The position numbers and the translations under genes are program-made. A stretch of DNA of 47,328 bases, from contig JAAVFW010000015.1 of NCBI GenBank assembly GCA_014800535.1, positions 1 to 47,328 of the forward strand, in the 5' to 3' direction. The notes under the pieces were generated by a model. The model ran no database searches, had not been told where the DNA came from, and saw only the letters and a list, made by a program, of their open reading frames with translations. Below, piece after piece: positions 18,451 through 26,592 of this stretch (positions are counted from its first letter, which is position 1; every line of letters begins with the position of its first letter). The DNA is from Bacteroidales bacterium. Its GTDB lineage: Bacteria; Bacteroidota; Bacteroidia; Bacteroidales; Muribaculaceae.

Positions 18451-19905
18451 TCAAGCAAGTCTGCGAAGAATCTCGCAAAGGAGTTTCCAGTAGTCAGCCA
18501 CTGATTGGATATTGGCTTTCTCACTCGGAGAATGAATATCCTTAAGTGTCGGACCGAATGAAATCATGTCGAGCTTAGGCATCTTTTCAAGGAAGAGACC
18601 ACATTCAAGACCTGCATGGAGCGCCTCTACACGAGGTTTATAACCAAAGAGGTCTTCGAAGCTCTTTTCTGCCACCTTAAGAACTTTTGATTCCGGATTA
18701 GGAGCCCATCCAACGTATGTGTCTTCAAAGCGAACTTCACATCCAATCATCTCAAAGAGTGCCTTGATTCTGTCGGCAATCTCATCGCGGCGACTGTCGA
18801 CCGATGAACGCTGATGAACAGTAACTTCAATCTTACCCTCTTCAATCATCTTGACAGATGCAAGATTACAGCTTGTCTCAACAAGGCCCTCAACAGCATT
18901 AGACATTCCCTGAACACCATTGGGACATGCAAAGAGCGATGCAATCAGTTTGGCTGAATCTTTACAGCTGATGATTGTTTCAGGCTTTGCTGCTTCCTCA
19001 ATTTCAAAAGTGAAGTCGGCACCCTCTGCAAGCAGGAATTCTGCATGAATCATGTCAGAAAATTCCTTAACCTCTTTACGGAATGAATCAATCTCACTCT
19101 TTTCAACACCGACAACAGCCCATGCTTCACGAGGAATTGCATTTGCAAGGTTGCCTCCGTCGATTGCAGCAAGCTTCAGACAACGATTCCTTGATGCTTC
19201 CCAAAGGAAACGGGCAAGCTGCTGATTGGCATTACCTCTGCCGAGATTAATTTCCATGCCGGAGTGTCCTCCCTTGAAGTGATTGAGATGAACACAAACC
19301 CATTCCAAACCTTCAGGGGCAGCTTCTGAAGTGTAAGGGAAAGTGCATACAGTCACCTTACCTCCTGCACAACCGATTACGAGCTGACCATGCTCTTCGC
19401 TGTCAAGATTCAGAAGGATATCACCTTCCACAAAACCGGCCTGCAGACCGTTTGCACCGATAAGTCCCTGCTCTTCATCAACTGTAAAGAGAGCCTGAAT
19501 AGGACCATGCACAAGCGAATCATCCAATAAGACTGCCATTGCAGAGGCACAACCCATTCCGTTGTCGGCACCAAGTGTCGTGCCGTCAGCTTTCACCCAT
19601 TCGCCGTCTACGATTGTAGTGATGGGATCTGTCAGGAAGTTATGCTCCTTATCGTTGCGCTTCTCGGCAACCATATCCTGGTGTCCCTGAAGAATGATAC
19701 GCGGAGCATTCTCATGACCGGGAGTTGCCGGCTTCGACATCATTACATTGCCTACCTCGTCGGTCTTGCAGGGGATATTGTGTTTCTCAGCCCATGAAAC
19801 GAGAAACTCAAGCATTTTATCCAAATGATGAGTCGGACGGGGCACTTTCGTAATTTCATCGAAACATTCCCAGATTAATTTCGGCTGAAGATCTGTTATT
19901 TTCAT
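18451..19905 (-). CDS. pepD: Aminoacyl-histidine dipeptidase, third gene of operon
   Basis: A 484-residue M20-family metallopeptidase expected to cleave Xaa-His and other dipeptides in the cytoplasm. No signal peptide. Metal-site motifs are GHQD (His75, Asp77), LGADNG with Asp114, DEE at 143-145 and a late HSPSEK histidine. It is a close paralogue of the first gene of this operon: IW-CFDEITKVPRP, HG-V/I-ALFTV and LECGLFL match at the same residue positions. Its start overlaps the stop of the muramidase gene in an ATGA. Substrate differences between the two copies cannot be read from sequence. Confidence 0.92.
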   Translation of the reverse strand: MKITDLQPKLIWECFDEITKVPRPTHHLDKMLEFLVSWAEKHNIPCKTDEVGNVMMSKPATPGHENAPRIILQGHQDMVAEKRNDKEHNFLTDPITTIVDGEWVKADGTTLGADNGMGCASAMAVLLDDSLVHGPIQALFTVDEEQGLIGANGLQAGFVEGDILLNLDSEEHGQLVIGCAGGKVTVCTFPYTSEAAPEGLEWVCVHLNHFKGGHSGMEINLGRGNANQQLARFLWEASRNRCLKLAAIDGGNLANAIPREAWAVVGVEKSEIDSFRKEVKEFSDMIHAEFLLAEGADFTFEIEEAAKPETIISCKDSAKLIASLFACPNGVQGMSNAVEGLVETSCNLASVKMIEEGKIEVTVHQRSSVDSRRDEIADRIKALFEMIGCEVRFEDTYVGWAPNPESKVLKVAEKSFEDLFGYKPRVEALHAGLECGLFLEKMPKLDMISFGPTLKDIHSPSEKANIQSVADYWKLLCEILRRLA

Positions 19906-20708
19906 TTTTTATTCTCTTGCGATTTATATTTCTTATAAGCTGTGGCCATGCGGGTGTGATAACCTTTCTTTGCATAGCTCGTGCCATTATATTTCCGTGC
20001 AAATCCTGCCCAATTCCTTTTCTTCAGGTCAGGCACCATGCCGGAGTTTGTGATAAAGGCAGCAAATAGTTCAAGCTGTTCCAATTCAGAATGAGACATG
20101 AGTCTGACAAACTCTTCGATAGATGAGCAACCGCATGTCTTATAGTTGAAGCCTCCAATCTGAAACATTCCCCAGAATGTCCCCAGGTTGGCGCCCTGCT
20201 CATTCTGCTTGCGAGCATTGACAAGTTGTGTCCATTCCTTCAGAGGATAACCCTTCAGACCATCGGGCACCTTTGCTCCCTTTGCTCCTTTCTTGCATTG
20301 TGCCTTCGAACAGAATCGATTATACATCGACCTGTCAAAATTTATAATTGGCACTCCGGGAGCCCAGAAACCATTCATCCCCGGACCTGCCTCAATCTCG
20401 ACAACAGCTTTTATGGCAGCAACTTCTACGCCCAATTCCTTAGCTATTATCTTAAAGTCGGCATCAGTCAGTCCATTATAACGGGTCTTGGCATCTGCGG
20501 CGGGAAGAGTGTCGATCTGAACACGATGAACAAGTTCGTCTATTGCTGAAGTCCCGACCACGGTCTCCACCATATCAATGACAGAGACCGAAGCCGATGA
20601 ATCTTCACTTATCTTTGCAGACATCTCACTCGCCGCAGGAGCTAACATCGCTACGCCTGCTACAACTAAGGCGGCCAGTCTTCCTGTCGGTAGGTGAGTC
20701 AGTCTCAT
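19902..20708 (-). CDS. Exported N-acetylmuramidase-family protein (PF11860-like)
   Basis: A 268-residue protein with a Sec-type signal (hydrophobic core LAALVVAGVAMLAPAA). From about 75 on it follows the N-acetylmuramidase pattern: an entry helix with AVVEIEAGPG (candidate catalytic Glu104 or Glu106), FDRSMYNRF, then GMFQIGGFNYKTCGCSSIEE, and a C-terminal WAGFARKYNGTSYAKKGYH. This family cleaves the glycan strand of peptidoglycan and is common in phage endolysins, but here it has an export signal and sits between two peptidase genes, with ATGA overlaps on both sides. So it is likely a cell-wall hydrolase of the host. Four Cys in the domain (positions about 133-137 and in the CGC motif) could form disulfides. 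Confidence 0.8.
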   Translation of the reverse strand: MRLTHLPTGRLAALVVAGVAMLAPAASEMSAKISEDSSASVSVIDMVETVVGTSAIDELVHRVQIDTLPAADAKTRYNGLTDADFKIIAKELGVEVAAIKAVVEIEAGPGMNGFWAPGVPIINFDRSMYNRFCSKAQCKKGAKGAKVPDGLKGYPLKEWTQLVNARKQNEQGANLGTFWGMFQIGGFNYKTCGCSSIEEFVRLMSHSELEQLELFAAFITNSGMVPDLKKRNWAGFARKYNGTSYAKKGYHTRMATAYKKYKSQENKK

Positions 20709-22162
20709 AATTTTGCAACTTTTTCAAGCATCAGGCAGAGATGTTTCCAGAACTTCTCTACTGTGGGGATGTAAAGTTTTTCGTCAGGTGAGTGAACGCC
20801 TGTCATAGTCGGGCCGATGCTGACCATGTCAAGCTCAGGATATTTTGAAAGGAACAATCCACATTCAAGACCGGCATGAATAGCCTTGATTGCAGGTTTA
20901 ACTCCAAACAATTCTTCGTAAGCCTCTGCTGAAATCTTCATAATCGGAGAGTCCATGTTGGGAGCCCATCCGGGATAGCCGTCTGAATGAGTAACCTCTG
21001 CGCCTGCAAGCTGGAAATGAGCCTCCACCTGACCGGCGATGTCATTCTTGCGAGATTCTACAGATGAACGCTGAGATGTGGTCACCTTAATCTTATTGTC
21101 TTCAATCATCTTCACAGCTGCAAGATTGGTTGAAGTTTCAACAAGACCTTCCAGATCGCGGCTCATTGAGAAGACTCCGTGAGGCGCACTGTAAAGAGCG
21201 CGGACAAGTGCGAGAGATGTCTCAGAATCGATGCAGTATTCCGGACGCTCGGAATCTTCAATTATGATTTCCATAGAAGGCTCGATTCCTTTATATTCAG
21301 CCTTGACCTCAGCTGCATATTTATTCAGATGATTGATAACATCTTCGCGATGGTCGCTATGCACACCGAATACAACGTATGCCTCACGAGGGATAGCGTT
21401 GCGCAAGTTGCCACCATTGATTTCAGAAACCTCAATAGCCCATTTCTGAGAACATTCCCACACGAAACGAGCAGCAAGCTTGTTGGCATTGGCACGTCCG
21501 AGATGAATGTCGCCGCCACTGTGTCCGCCAAGCAGACCCTTGACACTCACACGCATATATGTGAAATTGTCGGGAGCGAGAGATCTCTTATATGAGAAAA
21601 TGGCTGTTGTGTCGATACCACCCGCACATCCAACAAAAATTTCTCCATCGTCTTCTGAGTCAAGATTGACAAGGATGGTGCCGTTAAGCATGTCCTTTCC
21701 AAGATTTTGAGCTCCTTCAAGACCAATTTCCTCGTTAACTGTGAACAGAGCCTCAACAGGACCATGCACAAGAGTGTCGTCAATCATAACAGCGAGACAT
21801 GCCGCCATACCGATGCCGTTGTCTGCTCCGAGAGTTGTGCCTTTTGCCTTCACCCATTCGCCATCAATATATGTTGAGATGGGATCCTTCATGAAATCAT
21901 GCTCGGTGTCGTTATTCTTTTCAGCAACCATATCCATGTGTGCCTGAATAACAACAGTCGGCGCTCCTTCATTTCCTTTTGTAGCCGGCTTAACCATCAC
22001 TACGTTGCCACACTCATCGGTGCGAGCTTCAACTCCATGTTTTGCTGCGAAGTCGAGAAGATATGCTCTTATCTGCTCTTCATGACATGAGGGACGTGGA
22101 ACTTTGGTGATTTCGTCGAAACAACGCCAGATTAATTCCGGCTTAAGGTCTTTTATTTCCAT
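20705..22162 (-). CDS. pepD: Aminoacyl-histidine dipeptidase, first gene of operon
   Basis: A 485-residue M20-family dipeptidase with the same metal motifs as its downstream paralogue: AHMD (His75, Asp77), LGADNG with Asp114, NEE at 143-145, and HSPDEK near the end. The Asp of the usual DEE is Asn here (TVNEEIGLEG), the main visible active-site difference between the two copies. Its promoter is at 22302-22332 and its mRNA leader holds a 30-codon ORF that overlaps its start codon. Its stop overlaps the muramidase start. Tandem duplication with insertion of the muramidase gene is the simplest history. Confidence 0.92.
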   Translation of the reverse strand: MEIKDLKPELIWRCFDEITKVPRPSCHEEQIRAYLLDFAAKHGVEARTDECGNVVMVKPATKGNEGAPTVVIQAHMDMVAEKNNDTEHDFMKDPISTYIDGEWVKAKGTTLGADNGIGMAACLAVMIDDTLVHGPVEALFTVNEEIGLEGAQNLGKDMLNGTILVNLDSEDDGEIFVGCAGGIDTTAIFSYKRSLAPDNFTYMRVSVKGLLGGHSGGDIHLGRANANKLAARFVWECSQKWAIEVSEINGGNLRNAIPREAYVVFGVHSDHREDVINHLNKYAAEVKAEYKGIEPSMEIIIEDSERPEYCIDSETSLALVRALYSAPHGVFSMSRDLEGLVETSTNLAAVKMIEDNKIKVTTSQRSSVESRKNDIAGQVEAHFQLAGAEVTHSDGYPGWAPNMDSPIMKISAEAYEELFGVKPAIKAIHAGLECGLFLSKYPELDMVSIGPTMTGVHSPDEKLYIPTVEKFWKHLCLMLEKVAKL

Positions 22163-22245
22163 GTTTTATATCTGTTTTCTGACAATAATCCGCCGGTTGG
22201 CATATAACCGTCCGACAGGTTAATTGTCTTCGTTTGTGTTTTCAT
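22153..22245 (-). CDS. Possible 30-residue ORF overlapping the pepD start
   Basis: ATG at 22245 opens MKTQTKTINLSDGYMPTGGL, continues for 30 residues, and its TAA overlaps the pepD ATG in another frame. It lies wholly within the predicted leader of the operon. Its composition is protein-like and its position suits translational coupling. There is no family match I recognise, and chance cannot be excluded. Confidence 0.35.
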   Translation of the reverse strand: MKTQTKTINLSDGYMPTGGLLSENRYKTWK

Positions 22246-22301
22246 CTCATTACTTAATTCAGGCTGCTGTCGGGCAATCTGAATCGGAGTTTTTCATGTT
22301 C

Positions 22302-22332
22302 CAAAGGTAATGCTTTTTTTGCAACCGTCAAA
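22302..22332 (-). promoter_or_regulatory. Promoter of the pepD-muramidase-pepD operon
   Basis: TTTG (22329-22332), 19 bp, TACCTTTG (22302-22309) on the minus strand. Start site expected near 22295, leaving a leader of about 130 nt. The divergent ompH-like gene starts 140 bp away. Confidence 0.75.
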
Positions 22333-22372
22333 ATTTTTTATCTCAAATTCGATTACTTATCATTTTTTATAT

Positions 22373-22380
22373 TAATTTTG
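22373..22380 (+). promoter_or_regulatory. Candidate -7 element of the OmpH-like gene
   Basis: TAATTTTG matches TAnnTTTG. No clear TTTG lies 19-20 bp upstream; ttcga is found instead. The start site would be near 22387. Confidence 0.4.
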
Positions 22381-22474
22381 CGATGATTTTCAGCACCCTC
22401 CGTTCCCTTTCGGACTTCAATGGATTAATGCTGAATAAATTTACATTCCACTTTATTCGAAATTTGATTTTTAA

Positions 22475-23071
22475 ATGAATAAGAATATCCTTACTATCCT
22501 CTCTCTTGCAATCGCTCTCATTTTTTCAGCTTCCTCTTGCTCTCAAAATGATAAAAAAGAGTCATCAACTCCTCAGAAAGCTGCAGTTGAAAAGAAAGGA
22601 CAGCTCCCTAACTACCGCTATGTCGACCTCGACACTATCCTGAGCCGTTATAACCTCGCAAAAGACTATAACGAAGAAGCCGGCAGATTGCAGACTCAGC
22701 TTGAATCAGCTGCCCGCTCTCATGAATCGCAGATTCAGCAGCTTGCCACTACAATGCAGAACAAGATGCAGAACAACTCTTATCTGTCGAAAGAAAGCTA
22801 TGAAGCTGACCAGCGTAAACTGCAAAACCTTCAGACAAACGCTCAAAACGATATGGCAAACCGCCAGAAAACGTTTGAAACAACCGCTATGAAGGCGCAG
22901 CAGACAATCAATGATTCAATCACAAACTTCATTGAACGCTACAACGCCAAGCATGGCTATGACGCTATCTTCTTCAAAGCGGCAACCGTCTACATCAATC
23001 CGGCTCTCGACATCACTGATGAAATCGTTGAAGGTCTTAACGCACAATACAATAAGGTCGAAAAGAAATAA
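22475..23071 (+). CDS. OmpH/Skp-family periplasmic chaperone, lipoprotein
   Basis: A 198-residue protein with a lipoprotein signal peptide: MNKNILTILSLAIALIFSASSC, lipobox SASSC, so lipidated Cys22. The mature part has the Skp pattern: a beta strand YRYVDLDTILSRYNLAK, a long coiled-coil of about 80-150 rich in Q, N and E, then a closing strand with YDAIFFKAATVYINPALDIT. Skp proteins hold unfolded outer-membrane proteins in the periplasm. The lipid anchor is unlike soluble E. coli Skp but frequent in Bacteroidota relatives. A terminator follows at 23180-23220. Confidence 0.85.
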   Translation: MNKNILTILSLAIALIFSASSCSQNDKKESSTPQKAAVEKKGQLPNYRYVDLDTILSRYNLAKDYNEEAGRLQTQLESAARSHESQIQQLATTMQNKMQNNSYLSKESYEADQRKLQNLQTNAQNDMANRQKTFETTAMKAQQTINDSITNFIERYNAKHGYDAIFFKAATVYINPALDITDEIVEGLNAQYNKVEKK

Positions 23072-23179
23072 TTCACCTTTCCCGACAAGGTTCTGACTAA
23101 AACATCTGTTTCACTCAGACGTTATTCAATTAAAGAACCTTCTGCTTTTAGATTCCTTCACCCTCTCCCCCGAAGTTTC

Positions 23180-23226
23180 AAACGGCATCATGGTCCTTTC
23201 AACGGCTATTGATGCCGTTTTCTCAA
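23180..23226 (+). terminator. Terminator of the OmpH-like gene
   Basis: The ten-base perfect arms aaacggcatc (23180-23189) and gatgccgttt (23211-23220), then TCTC. The upstream ATG of the hflX frame (23190) lies inside this hairpin, which argues against that start. Confidence 0.75.
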
Positions 23227-23303
23227 ATAAATCCGAAAACACAATTCTCTCTTCCTATCGCTCCTCGCAAGTTACACTTAATCTATTATCATTACAGAAG
23301 AAC

Positions 23304-24569
23304 ATGATTGAAGACAATATAATCCAATCGGAAGCTAACGAAAAAACAGTGCTGGTCGGTCTTGTCACCAACCGGCAGAGCGAGACTAAGGTTCGCGAAT
23401 ATCTTGATGAACTGGAGTTTCTCGCCCACACTGCCGGCGCTGTGCCCGAAAAACGATTCATCCAAAAGCTCGAATACCCTAATCCTCGAACATACGTCGG
23501 CACTGGTAAACTTGAAGAGATTCGTCAGTATGTCGAAGAAAACGAAATAGGTCTTGTCATTTTCGACGATGATCTGAGCCCGAAACAGGTGGCAAATATC
23601 GAGAAGGAACTAAAAGTGAAAATTCTTGACAGAACATCTCTCATCCTCGACATATTTGCAAAACGGGCTCAGACCGCCACTGCAAGAACTCAGGTCGAAC
23701 TGGCACAGTATCAGTATCTCCTGCCGCGTCTTACCCGTATGTGGACTCACCTTGAGCGACAGCGAGGCGGTATCGGTATGCGTGGTCCCGGTGAAACACA
23801 GATTGAAACCGACCGCCGAATAATCCTCGACAAAATCTCTCGTCTCAAAGAGGAACTTCAACATATCGACCGTCAAAAGAGTATCCAACGCAAGAATCGT
23901 GGCAAGATGACTCGCGTTGCATTAGTAGGATACACCAACGTGGGAAAATCCACCTTGATGAATTTGCTTAGCAAAAGTGATGTGTTTGCCGAAAACAAGC
24001 TTTTTGCAACTCTCGACACCACTGTGCGCAAGGTTATCATCGACAATCTCCCGATGCTGATGACCGACACTGTCGGATTCATCCGAAAACTCCCGACTCA
24101 CCTTGTCGATTCCTTCAAGTCAACTCTTGATGAAGTTAGAGATGCCGACCTGTTGGTTCATGTGGTCGACGTCTCTCACCCTCAGTTTGAAGAGCAGATT
24201 GAAGTTGTCAACAAGACCCTTTCCGATGTGTGCGGTTCGGCTCAAAAGCCGATGATTCTCGTCTTCAACAAAATCGACGCGTTCACCTACACCCCGAAAG
24301 ATGAGGATGACCTGACTCCTTCAACTCGCGAAAATATCTCGCTTGAGGAGTTCAAGAAAACATGGATGGCAAAGATGAACAATAACTGCGTCTTCATCTC
24401 CGCAAAAGAAAAGATAAACATCGACGAGCTGAAACAGATGATCTATGATAAGGCCAAGGAAATTCATGTCGAAAGATTTCCTTACAACGATTTCCTGTTT
24501 CAGAAATATGATCAGGACGATAATATTACCGACATTACAGAGTTTGAAGACCTCTCCGATAAAAATTAA
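23304..24569 (+). CDS. hflX: Ribosome-associated GTPase HflX
   Basis: A 421-residue protein with this start. It has the N-terminal HflX nucleotide-binding domain (GTGKLEEIRQYVEEN), a helical linker with RRGGIGMRGPGETQIETD-type residues, and a Ras-like G domain: G1 GYTNVGKST near 209, G3 DTVGF near 255, G4 NKID near 322. HflX splits stalled or heat-damaged 70S ribosomes using GTP. The start at 23304 (MIEDNIIQSE) is preferred because the upstream ATG at 23190 is inside a terminator. The DUF4954 gene begins two bases after its stop. Confidence 0.95.
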   Translation: MIEDNIIQSEANEKTVLVGLVTNRQSETKVREYLDELEFLAHTAGAVPEKRFIQKLEYPNPRTYVGTGKLEEIRQYVEENEIGLVIFDDDLSPKQVANIEKELKVKILDRTSLILDIFAKRAQTATARTQVELAQYQYLLPRLTRMWTHLERQRGGIGMRGPGETQIETDRRIILDKISRLKEELQHIDRQKSIQRKNRGKMTRVALVGYTNVGKSTLMNLLSKSDVFAENKLFATLDTTVRKVIIDNLPMLMTDTVGFIRKLPTHLVDSFKSTLDEVRDADLLVHVVDVSHPQFEEQIEVVNKTLSDVCGSAQKPMILVFNKIDAFTYTPKDEDDLTPSTRENISLEEFKKTWMAKMNNNCVFISAKEKINIDELKQMIYDKAKEIHVERFPYNDFLFQKYDQDDNITDITEFEDLSDKN

Positions 24570-24571
24570 CC

Positions 24572-26344
24572 ATGACCAATCACGCTCCCGATTTAATCTT
24601 CCGAAACCCCAAATGGTGGGAAATACAACTGCTTGAAAAAAACGGTTGCCGTTGTGCCGACTGGTCACGACTCTTCATTTCTGCCGATACCGACCTCAAC
24701 CTCATCACCGAGACGATGTTTATCGGCACCAATCACATCGGCAAACTTGACAACTCAGAGTCTAAGGATGTCATGATTCACGATGCAACTCTTCAAGATT
24801 GCTTCGTGGGCGACAACGTTTCCATTCACCGCATTGGCAATAAACTTAAGAATATTGTAATCGGAAACCGCGTAACCATTGAGAATGTTGACCGAATCGA
24901 GTTTGAACCTGAAGCGGCATGTGGCCGAGGCATCCTGATTAATGTGCTTGACGAATCAGGCTCCCGCCCGGTGAAGATATATCCGGGTCTGTCGGCTCAG
25001 ACAGCCGCCCTGATGTGTCGTCTGCCGAGATTGGCGGAATCTTACTTTTACCCTCTTGTCGACGAATATATTGAATCGCTGCCCCCAGTAGCCGACATAG
25101 GCGATGATGCCTCTCTTATCGACTGCGGCACAATGGTCAATGTGAGAATCGGTCGGGATGTGACGGTTGAGGGGACGGCAAGACTTAAGAACGGCTCGAT
25201 CATTAATAATGCCGACAGCTCGCGTGGCATCGCCTTTCTCGGACATAACGTCGACGCCGAAAACTTTATAATTGAGGATGCCCGTGTCGACGGCGGTGCC
25301 ATACTCCGTAATTGCTATGTGGGTCAAGGTGTCGTCATTTCCAACGGATTCACAGCTCACGACTCGCTGTTCTTTGCTAACTGCACAATGGAAAACGGTG
25401 AGGCATGCGCTTTGTTTGCCGGTCCTTACACTGTGAGCATGCACAAATCGTCGCTCCTCATCGGTTGCATGACATCTTTCATGAACGCGGGGTCAGCTAC
25501 AAATCAGAGCAACCACATGTATAAGCTCGGTCCGGTCCACTGGGGAATCCTTGAACGCGGAGTCAAGACATCGTCAAACTCTTATCTGATGCTTGGAGCT
25601 AAAATAGGAGCATTTTCTCTTCTGATGGGCGACCATAAAACTCATCCTGACTCATCTGAATTTCCTTTTTCCTATCTTTTCGGCGATGACAAAGGCGCCA
25701 CAGTTGTCGTGCCGGGAATGATGCTCCGCTCCTGCGGCCTGCTTCGCGATGAAATGAAATGGCCGACACGCGACAGACGCACAAAACGCAAACTGAGGAT
25801 TTTTGACCGCATCAATTTTCATGTACTTAACCCCCATACTGTCAGTCATATCCTCCGTGCTCTCGACACAATTTCCGACCTCCTCTCGCGTCCTGCCGAC
25901 GACGACAGATTCGTGCGTTATAAGGGAATGAAATTCTCTCGGGCCGGATTGGAACGCGCTAAAATCCTATACACCTTGGCAATATGCAAATATCTTCACA
26001 CCCGTCTTGGCAACAATCCCATTCCTCAACCGACGGAAAACCCGGTTTCTGTGCGCTGGATTGACCTTGCCGGTCAGGTTATGACACAACAGACCGTTGA
26101 AGATGCACTCAAAGCCCGCTCTATTCAGGAGATTGAAGAGATTTTCGACAAAGCAGCCGCCAACTACGACAAAACTGAATTGGAATGGATTGGCAATACC
26201 TTCGGAGAAAAATGGCGCAGCATGGAGCCTTATATCCCTCTTGAAGCTAAGCGATTTGATGAAATGATTGAAGAAGACCGTACGACTTATCGCGAAAATC
26301 TTAATCGCGAATACAAGATGCTTGATCTTCTTGACAATATGTAA
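24572..26344 (+). CDS. DUF4954-family left-handed beta-helix protein
   Basis: A 590-residue protein with no signal peptide. From about 45 to 330 it has irregular hexapeptide-like turns (VSIHRIGNK, VTIENVDRI, NVRIGRDVTVEGTARL, GAILRNCYVGQGVVISN) typical of left-handed parallel beta-helix proteins such as acyl- and nucleotidyl-sugar transferases. The C-terminal 250 residues are helical. The pattern suggests DUF4954, a Bacteroidota family of unknown function. It is two bases downstream of hflX, so the pair is surely co-transcribed. Whether it is an enzyme is unknown: a catalytic His typical of LpxA-like enzymes is not obvious to me. Confidence 0.7.
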   Translation: MTNHAPDLIFRNPKWWEIQLLEKNGCRCADWSRLFISADTDLNLITETMFIGTNHIGKLDNSESKDVMIHDATLQDCFVGDNVSIHRIGNKLKNIVIGNRVTIENVDRIEFEPEAACGRGILINVLDESGSRPVKIYPGLSAQTAALMCRLPRLAESYFYPLVDEYIESLPPVADIGDDASLIDCGTMVNVRIGRDVTVEGTARLKNGSIINNADSSRGIAFLGHNVDAENFIIEDARVDGGAILRNCYVGQGVVISNGFTAHDSLFFANCTMENGEACALFAGPYTVSMHKSSLLIGCMTSFMNAGSATNQSNHMYKLGPVHWGILERGVKTSSNSYLMLGAKIGAFSLLMGDHKTHPDSSEFPFSYLFGDDKGATVVVPGMMLRSCGLLRDEMKWPTRDRRTKRKLRIFDRINFHVLNPHTVSHILRALDTISDLLSRPADDDRFVRYKGMKFSRAGLERAKILYTLAICKYLHTRLGNNPIPQPTENPVSVRWIDLAGQVMTQQTVEDALKARSIQEIEEIFDKAAANYDKTELEWIGNTFGEKWRSMEPYIPLEAKRFDEMIEEDRTTYRENLNREYKMLDLLDNM

Positions 26345-26410
26345 TGAGAGCCGTCTAACCGGAGATTCTTCATTATAAATAGAAAAAATTAACATAACTA
26401 TAAGAAAAAA

Positions 26411-26444
26411 GGTGAGATAAGTGTCGTAATCTCATCTTTTTTTT
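26411..26444 (+). terminator. Terminator of the hflX-DUF4954 operon
   Basis: The arms ggtgagat and atctcatc (one G-T pair) with a ten-base loop, directly followed by eight T. The rpsA promoter -7 element follows at once. Confidence 0.85.
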
Positions 26445-26445
26445 G

Positions 26446-26453
26446 TACCTTTG
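26446..26453 (+). promoter_or_regulatory. -7 element of the rpsA promoter
   Basis: TACCTTTG followed by C is a full TAnnTTTGC match. The -33 region falls inside the terminator stem and has no clear TTTG. Start site expected near 26460. Confidence 0.65.
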
Positions 26454-26460
26454 CACCGCT

Positions 26461-26578
26461 TCAACTAATCTAATCCCTATACAATAGAGGATAGTTGATT
26501 GAAACACAGTGAATTATTAACCAAAAACCACGCCGGAAACCACCTGCTCCCGCAGTCTGAAGCCCGGCAGGTAAATTA
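26461..26578 (+). promoter_or_regulatory. Structured rpsA mRNA leader
   Basis: Two hairpins occupy most of the leader. The first pairs tcaacta (26461-26467) with tagttga (26492-26498), with an inner ATCC/GGAT. The second pairs GCCGG (26532-26536) with CCGGC (26574-26578) around CTGC-tccc-GCAG. Autoregulation by S1 is a reasonable guess, not shown by the sequence. Confidence 0.45.
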
Positions 26579-26592
26579 TTTATTAACTATTA

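Noticed and set aside
19902..20708. Prophage remnant suggested by the muramidase domain
   Set aside because: No other phage gene is near. The protein has a Sec signal and is embedded by overlaps in a housekeeping-type operon.
23190..23303. N-terminal extension of hflX from the ATG at 23190
   Set aside because: That ATG is inside the perfect hairpin that terminates the OmpH-like gene, and the 38 extra residues do not look like HflX. The ATG at 23304 is preferred.
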